Assembly: GCA_023053685.1 (NCBI GenBank)
Contig: JALIGW010000005.1
Coordinates: 22,267,501 to 22,331,500 of the forward strand
Reading direction: 5' to 3'
From: Diadophis punctatus similis
Taxonomy: Eukaryota > Chordata > Lepidosauria > Squamata > Dipsadidae
Length of the DNA stretch: 64,000 nucleotides
Shown here: piece after piece, positions 56,255 through 64,000 of the stretch
Numbering within the stretch: position 1 is the first letter of the stretch
Layout of the letters: the number at the start of each line of letters is the position of its first letter
Position numbers and translations under genes: made by a program
Notes under the pieces: model-generated
Databases searched by the model: none
Seen by the model: only the letters and a program-made list of their open reading frames with translations
What the model was told of the DNA's origin: nothing

Positions 56255-56488
56255 GAGCCGAGGTGGCACAGTGGTTAGAGTGCAGCACTGCAGGCTACTT
56301 CAGCTGACTGCTAGCTGCAGTTCGGCAGTTCAAATCTCACTGGCTCAAGGTTGACTCCTCCTGCCGAGGTGGGTAAAATGAGGACTCAGATTATTGGGGG
56401 CAATATGCTGACTCTGAAAACCACTTAGAGAGGGCTGTAAAAGCACTATGAAATGGTATATAAGTCTAAGTGCTATTGCTATTGCTAT
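56255..56488 (+). mobile_element. tRNA-derived squamate SINE, copy 4
   Basis: Starts GAGCCGAGGTGGCACAGTGG; B box CAGTTCAAATCTCACTGG; ends AAGTGCTATTGCTATTGCTA. A gap of about 10 bases relative to copy 1 lies after GTTGACTC. Confidence 0.88.
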
Positions 56489-59400
56489 AACATGAGCCTG
56501 CTCCAAGAAAATAACTCGAGAAAACTTCACAGACAAATACCCTCTCTAGTTTACACAAAGATAAAGTAAAGGAGGGGGAAGCACATTCAGACTTGCAAGA
56601 TTCTGTTACTAAAGCCATTTTTTTAAAAAAAGTAGTCCTGTCCTATCTGACATTGGTTTCTTGGTCTGATCTGTGTTTTGGGGCCGATATATAGCTAGAA
56701 TACTTGGAGAACAAGCAAAACAACATAGGTTGAACAAATCAGGTTGCTTTTCCATGGAAAGATAAGTGATAGTTGGTTCTCTTTATGTCACATATGAATC
56801 CAAACCATAAGGATGAAGTATTCCCATTTATGTTTACTATTAAAATTTACACTTGACTTTGATGGGTATACAGGACAGATTCTTGAGTAGAAATGTGTTC
56901 AGCAACTCAACAGAATTAATTTGATTTTCAAGATTAACTGGATTAGACTCATGTAGAAGCTTGGTGAGTAGACTTCTCATCCAAAACCAGCTACTGGATA
57001 CCATAATCTGAATAATCTCTGCAGCATTGATCTGTAAAATTTATCATTTTTGAGGGACATGTCAAATACCTGAAATGAGGTACTTCAAGATTTTTATTAA
57101 CTTTTCATCAAGCTTCTAGTACTTAAATAAAAAGTTCTTATCCTGTTGCACCATGTCCCTGGTGCAGCCAGCTGTCATAAGGCTAATTTTAGCTGGAAGA
57201 ATACAGTATAATGGGAATTCGAGTTACATAATATTTTCTGATTTGATCTTAATGTGGAATCCCTTATATGAATATGAAAGTACATTATTGTATCTGCATT
57301 ATGCATTATTTTGAGAGATTATGTTTTAATTTCTTTTGTATGGTTTATGAATGTATAAAATAGTTGATTAATGAAATAAATAACAATATAAAGAATTTTA
57401 TCTCTGTTTATATTAGCCGTCGCTTGCCATGTGCCAAAGCTGGAAGCAACCCTTATGACACACCCTTTGCTTCTTGGTGGGCTGATAATCATGGCATCTC
57501 GATTAAGAATTATGTGAATCTACTCATTTTTGTTTATATAAAAGTTTGGTACAAAAGTTTGCATAGAAGAGTTCTGGAGGAAAATGATTATCAACTGTTT
57601 TGCACCTTTCTCTTGATTTACACCTTTGCGTGCAACTTTAGCTAATACACACTGTTTTGCAAGCCATTTCCCCTGGGATATCTTTTTTAACATCACAAGT
57701 TATATTATTGTGCAGACACTTATCATTTGTTGAGGGGGGCAGTTTATTAGAAGAGCATCTTTTTTAAAATTTTAAAAGAATTTTGAAGGAAAATTCTTTT
57801 TAGTTCATGTGTTGCATAGAAAATTTGAATGTACATACGTTCGCATTAAAATATAACTGAACTAATTTCCCCCCATCTATGTTTTACAAGCGGAAGCTCC
57901 ATAAACATAAATTACATTAATTGAAGAGACATCTGAGCTGATATATATGTCTGATGGGAAGACCTGTTACTGCTTCTTAATTTAGCAACCCCTTGCCATA
58001 ATCAACATTTTGTCAGCTACTTAATTTTTTTTAAAGAAATACTCTGATGTTTCAAATTTCAATCTGTTTGAAATAAAAATTATTGTAGCATTAGTCATTA
58101 GTATGGAAGCACCAATAATGCCTAGAACAGAGACCGAATGATATTCTCCGTAGAACTTTTCACATCTTTTGAGCTGCTAAACAAAGAAACAGTAGCACTA
58201 CAATATGGGGATATTCAAGCAGCACACATTTATAGAGGTGCATTTAGACTTGGGAAAGTCAAGTACTACTAAACCTATGTAATGTCTGGCTTTTATAATA
58301 GTTGTGTGTGTATGTCTAGCAGTTAAATGCTTTGGCCACAAATATATTGTATAGATAAGGAACCACACAGTGCTTAAACAGAAGAGCTCCCAGCTGCAAG
58401 AAGAAAATATTCCATATTTTTATAGTAGCTGATTTTTCTGATCAGCTTCTACAGAATACAAAATATTAGACTTGTAATGCTTGGATTTAGAGACATGGAG
58501 CCCAGCTTGATACCAGCTAACATTCCTAGGAATATCTATGCAATATGTATAATCTCTTTCATCCTTTCTTTTCATCATCTCTTTTCAGGTATAATGTTCA
58601 GCAAAAAGCAAACTCAGGTTTATTTTAGGCCCTCTGTAGTACCAGATTTCTGAGAACAGTTTTTTTTTTTTAAAAAAATCACATATTTCTAAAGTCTCTG
58701 CTATAAAACCCGGCCAGTTTTCTCTGTTATGCTATTCTTTGAAAGAACTGTCCTGTTAAAATGTAATTTTATTATATGAAACAGCATTCACAAAGCTACT
58801 CTGATATTCACTGTGGTGCTGACCTGCTGACATTCAAACTTCACAGCTAGTTTGCTGGTTTGCTGGTATTACAGTGGCATAAAACCTACTTCTGATGTCT
58901 TTCAAATACTCTGAATTTGAGTCTTCTTTTCCTTTAAATATTAATCTTTAGGTTCTTCTAGTTTTTTTAGTCCAATTTTTAAAAGTCTTAAGGTTTTTTT
59001 TTTTTAAAAAGAATTCAAGTCAAAAGCATTTTCCTGAGGGAAGGATTCTCTATAATTAATTGCAAAATATTATTTCAAATTTATCTGGACCCTTAGTCCA
59101 TTTGTAACCTTCTAAAATGAAAGTTTTAATTACTCTTTTGCTGTTTATTACAGAGGAAAAAAAGTCCTTAATCTTGTATTTAAAACTTCTTTCACTAAGG
59201 ATTGAAGGATACTGCCCTGGTGCTGGAAAAAACCTTGTCAATCAAAATGTTCCTAATACCTGAAAAGCGATTTCCAAAAGTAATTAGAAAAGGAAGTATG
59301 CAAATCCAGTGTCCTTCAAATGAATTGATAATTGTTTGAGCAAGATGGCTACTCTCTGTTCTCCCAGGGCTCTAAACCCACTGGGGACCATTTTCTTGCT

Positions 59401-59599
59401 GTGTCCTTGGGAGGAGTAGCTGTCTGGAGCAGTTATGAGTGACTTCCAATTCCTTCCTCGTGTATAGAGGGATTTATGAAAAGCCAGTCTATTCACTAGC
59501 TTTTTATTCTGCCATGGTTGTCAGCTTCTCTTTTCACAGAGTCATCTTCAGTTCACCTTTCCTTTCCCAGAAGTCCCACTTCTTTGCTTATTCCAAGGG
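56489..59599. other. Gene-free AT-rich DNA
   Basis: No gene recognised. The longest frame (57364-57645, 93 codons) has no recognisable domain. Confidence 0.5.
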
Positions 59600-59860
59600 A
59601 TATCAGCATGTTTGAAATATTTGTATTTTGTGTTTGTTTATTTGTCAAGCATATATGATTATAAGCAAAGTTTAAACAGTAAAACATGATTGAATATATA
59701 TGTAATATTACAAGCATGAATAAGAGTAAAAGAGGTATGACTATATGGGTACATTAGGACAGGAACGGTAGGCACGATTGTGCGCTTATGCACGCCCCTT
59801 ACCGACCTCTTAGGAATGGGGTGAGGTCGATGGTAGATATACCATGGTAGATATAGTAAA
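59600..59860 (+). repeat. Interspersed repeat, family unidentified (copy 2)
   Basis: Shares GTTTATTTGTCAAGCA, GTACATTAGGACAGGAACGG and GCGCTTATGCACGCCCCTTA with 9470-9720. Confidence 0.7.
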
Positions 59861-60049
59861 TAGTACTAGAATAATGCTACTACTATCAGTTGGGCAACAA
59901 CAGTGGCCTCCCATTTAGTATTAAGACAACATGTATATTTGCTCCAGCATCTTGTGTGCTTCCAAAACAAAATGGATCCACCAAACTGGAAAATGCAAGA
60001 AGTGATGAACTTCCTTCACCAATGAAGAGCCATTGTATTCAACAGATAA

Positions 60050-60415
60050 GAACAATAAGAGAAGTTTAAAAGAAGGACCTGGGGAGACATGATAGCAGTG
60101 TTCCAATATTTGAGAGGCTGCCACAGAGAGCAGTGGGTAAAGCTATTTTCCAAAGCACCTGAAGGTCAGACAAGGAATAATGGGTGGAAACTGATCAAGG
60201 AGAGATTCAACCTAGAAATAAGGAGAAATTTTCTGACAGTGAGAACAATCAACCAATGGAACAGCTTGCTTTAGAAGTTGTGGGAGCTTCATCACTGGAA
60301 GCTTTCAAGAGGAGACTGGACTGCCACTTGTCAGAAATGGTTTAGGGTTTCTGCTTGGGCAGGAGGTTGGACTAGAAGACCTACAAGGTCCCTTCCAACT
60401 CTGTTAAACTGTTAA
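60050..60415 (+). mobile_element. CR1 LINE 3' end with ORF2 C-terminus
   Basis: A frame at 60089-60274 encodes the CR1 tail (Arg-Gly-Cys...Phe-Ser-Lys-Ala-Pro, Arg-Arg-Asn-Phe-Leu-Thr-Val-Arg, Gln-Trp-Asn). The terminus GGAGGTTGGACTAGAAGACC is followed by CCCTTCCAACTCTGTTA. The ATTCT tail is absent, replaced by TGTTAAACTGTTAAACCTG. Confidence 0.88.
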
Positions 60416-60636
60416 ACCTGTTAATGACACATTGAGGATACTCCATGGCAAAACAAGAAATTAAATGGTGACTCCAAGATGTCATGAATTCATCAAAATG
60501 CTCGAAGAGAGCAGCTTGGGAAATAAATCTTGACAGTTCTTGATGGCTATTTAGTTCAAATAGCTATTCAAAGATAATGATACCACCTTTAGTTGCTCCA
60601 GTAAGTTACTGTTCCCACTCCATTCACACACATACC

Positions 60637-61970
<1,334 letters not shown>

Positions 61971-61976
61971 CTAGTC

Positions 61977-62065
61977 CAGTGTTTCTTGCGCTTGGCAATC
62001 TCTGTATGTATGGGCTTCAACTCCTATACGATTGGGAATTCTGGGCACTGAAGATCATACATGAA
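61977..62065. mobile_element. Palindromic hAT-like MITE fragment
   Basis: CCAGTGTTTCTTGCGCTTGG and GGGCTTCAACTCCTA resemble the left arm of the family at 34893; GGAATTCTGGGCACTGAAG begins the right arm. The right terminus is lost. Confidence 0.5.
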
Positions 62066-64000
62066 GAAGTTGCTATGCATAAGGACAGGATGGGAAACAC
62101 TTGCATTTTTGCTATTGAGTCCACATTACTGTCCCCGTTTGTTCCTGTTCGGCCACACACACACTTCAATTCCAATTGAATTCAATTATTATTATCAACT
62201 TTCTTTTACTTCCATACAAGAATGTAGGTTAAAAATATCCTTCATATTCTCTCATATTTGCTTCTGTTGACAAACTTTCATTCTTCATAATAGACCATAT
62301 ATTACTCACTATGTTTTTATCCATCTTAACATTTCTCACTCAATTTTCATATCTTTAGAAAACATTCTGTCTAGATAGAAAAATGCATCTACTGACATAC
62401 ATACATATTCAGGTTTGTCATCAACTGCATCGCATCATCTGCATGTTTGATGAATGTTGTACAGTATTAAAACATCAAAGAATCTATGCATTCCTACACT
62501 GACATAATAGCACCTAGAACAATCAGGGTGATACTAAAAGATTCTAACAAATCTTTTAGCCCTTTAATTCATGATAAATGTACACCATCATTTACATATG
62601 AGTTTTTGAACTCCACTACAACAGATTAGACCAATTCTACCTTTCACCTTTCTTGTAATTTCACAAACACTTCTCTTCTTCCTTTCCTTGCCTTCCTTTA
62701 ATCTTCATTATATACACATCCTACATTCTACATCACAATCTTTCATATTTCAGATAGGCCCACAGATACTGATCTACACTGCCCATCATAGTTATAATCA
62801 ATCAATGTTTTCATGTAATGCTTTTTAGTAAGAAAAGCAAAGAATAAAGTAGGTTATTAACTTAATTGTGCCAAATCCTATATTGCATTCCGTGTAATAG
62901 ATGAGGGTAAGATTACAGCCCATATGGGCATATTTTGCCCAGTATGTCACAACCTCATGCCAGTTTTAGCTCAAGCTTGCTCATGTTATTCTATACAAGT
63001 TAGGATCTCTAACATATAATTGCTCATATCCCAACAATTGATAGTTACATCTAATGTAGTAGACATTTTCAATTCAAACTCCTGGTCCAGACCCTTCCCT
63101 TTAAAATGTGGTTCCAAATCTGATATTCCTGCTTTTGAAAAAACTTTGAAAAAGTTTTATAACTTTTGCTTTGTAATTTCAAAACTACATGCAGAATGAA
63201 AACATTGCCACCTTCCATTATGAAAATTTTGGCTTTATATACAAATTATTTTTATCCTACTTTTCTATTAAAATAATAACAAAATCGGTAAAATACTATA
63301 TATTGTTTTTATTATATTGGACTTCATTAGAAAATGGCAACAATAGAAGAAGAAAAAAAGATAAGCCATGAATGAGTCGGATTTGCTACCTAGCACAGTT
63401 TGCAATTTACTGGAGGTCTTTTCCTTCATGATTCATACTTTCAGTATCTCTCATTCTCTGTTCCAACATCTCTTGCCTATTACTAAGTCTCAGATTTCTA
63501 ACTCCCTCGTTAGCTCTTAATCTTGGGCCTCCAGAAATCATTTTCTTTAATCTTTTCTTCTTTCAGTTTTTAACTTTTCACATTTTTACTTGATGATTGA
63601 TCAAATATAGATGGAAGTTCTTCTTCTGTAGAAGAGCAAATGACGATAGAGCAGAAAGAGATGTAGCATTTCCAGATGGCTAATGGTCAACCTGTTGCTG
63701 CTAAAGTATCTTAAAGACTAATACATTTACTTTGTTATAAACTTGTGAATGGACTGCAATCCATGAAAAGCTGTGCCAAAATGAAATTGTTAATTCCTAT
63801 GGTCCAAAAAAACCCCCCAAACCATTGGTGTTTTATACAGGCCATGCAACTACAACAATAACAACAACAACAACAAAATCAGTGTAACTCTTAAAATACT
63901 CTTAAAAGGATGCAAAGTTTCTTATTCAATCATAATTAATGCCATACCCTAATCATGCAGGAAAGAAAAGAGAAGTCCGTGTTTTTGCTGATATAATTCC
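62066..64000. other. Gene-free AT-rich DNA to window end
   Basis: No coding region recognised. A short (AAC)n run lies near 63860-63880. Confidence 0.5.

Noticed and set aside
57364..57645. 93-codon frame as a gene
   Set aside because: No recognisable motif or context; isolated in AT-rich DNA.

Overview
The window is vertebrate nuclear DNA, most likely from a squamate reptile and probably a snake. It has introns, long gene-free AT-rich stretches and dense interspersed repeats. Clues to the lineage are a Sauria-type SINE and RTE/Bov-B-like LINE ends, CR1-type LINEs whose 3' tails run into ATTCT (AATAG) pentanucleotides (a pattern reported for snakes), many short hAT-like MITEs with intact 8-bp target duplications, Tigger-like MITEs and a short Helitron. 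Nothing prokaryotic is present: no operons, CRISPR or rRNA. The lineage call is inference.

One protein-coding gene is convincing: a two-exon forkhead gene of the FOXI family on the minus strand (exon 1 at 39879-40470, exon 2 at 37726-38276, intron 1602 bp). It lies in a GC/CpG-rich island with a GC box upstream. The spliced reading frame gives about 380 residues with a complete forkhead domain. C-terminal landmarks fit FOXI2 better than FOXI1 or FOXI3. Two residues of the forkhead wing that are normally Asp-Glu are Leu-Gln here.

Layout. 1-1.4 kb: a giant TTTTA/TTTCA/TTTAA pentanucleotide array seeded at a LINE-like tail. 2-16 kb: a hAT-like MITE, an LTR-like segment, microsatellites, two SINEs and a 455-base uninterrupted purine run. 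16.6-18.7 kb: a broken Ty3/Gypsy retrotransposon (nucleocapsid, protease, reverse transcriptase) with two hAT-like MITEs. 20-31 kb: MITEs, a CR1/Rex-like LINE 3' end, SINEs and a palindromic repeat with a hammerhead-like core. 31-37 kb: MITE nested with CR1, Bov-B end, microsatellites, RTE end. 37.7-40.7 kb: the FOXI gene. 41-47 kb: MITEs, a Helitron, a SINE and a second hammerhead-like palindrome. 47-51 kb: mostly unique AT-rich DNA. 51.2-53.8 kb: hAT-like fragments, a GC-rich block of unknown nature, a chromodomain Gypsy integrase relic and an LTR. 54-64 kb: mostly unique DNA with CR1, SINE and microsatellite insertions.

The most unusual pattern is a shared fold in three different palindromic repeat families (25.0, 39.3-39.8 and 46.0 kb): CTGANGA, one spacer base, a 6-bp stem with a 6-nt loop, then GAAA or its decayed form. 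This resembles the hammerhead ribozyme core known from Penelope-like retroelements. Two opposed copies sit inside the FOXI intron next to its splice donor. Repeat-family names are from memory of consensus motifs, not database searches.
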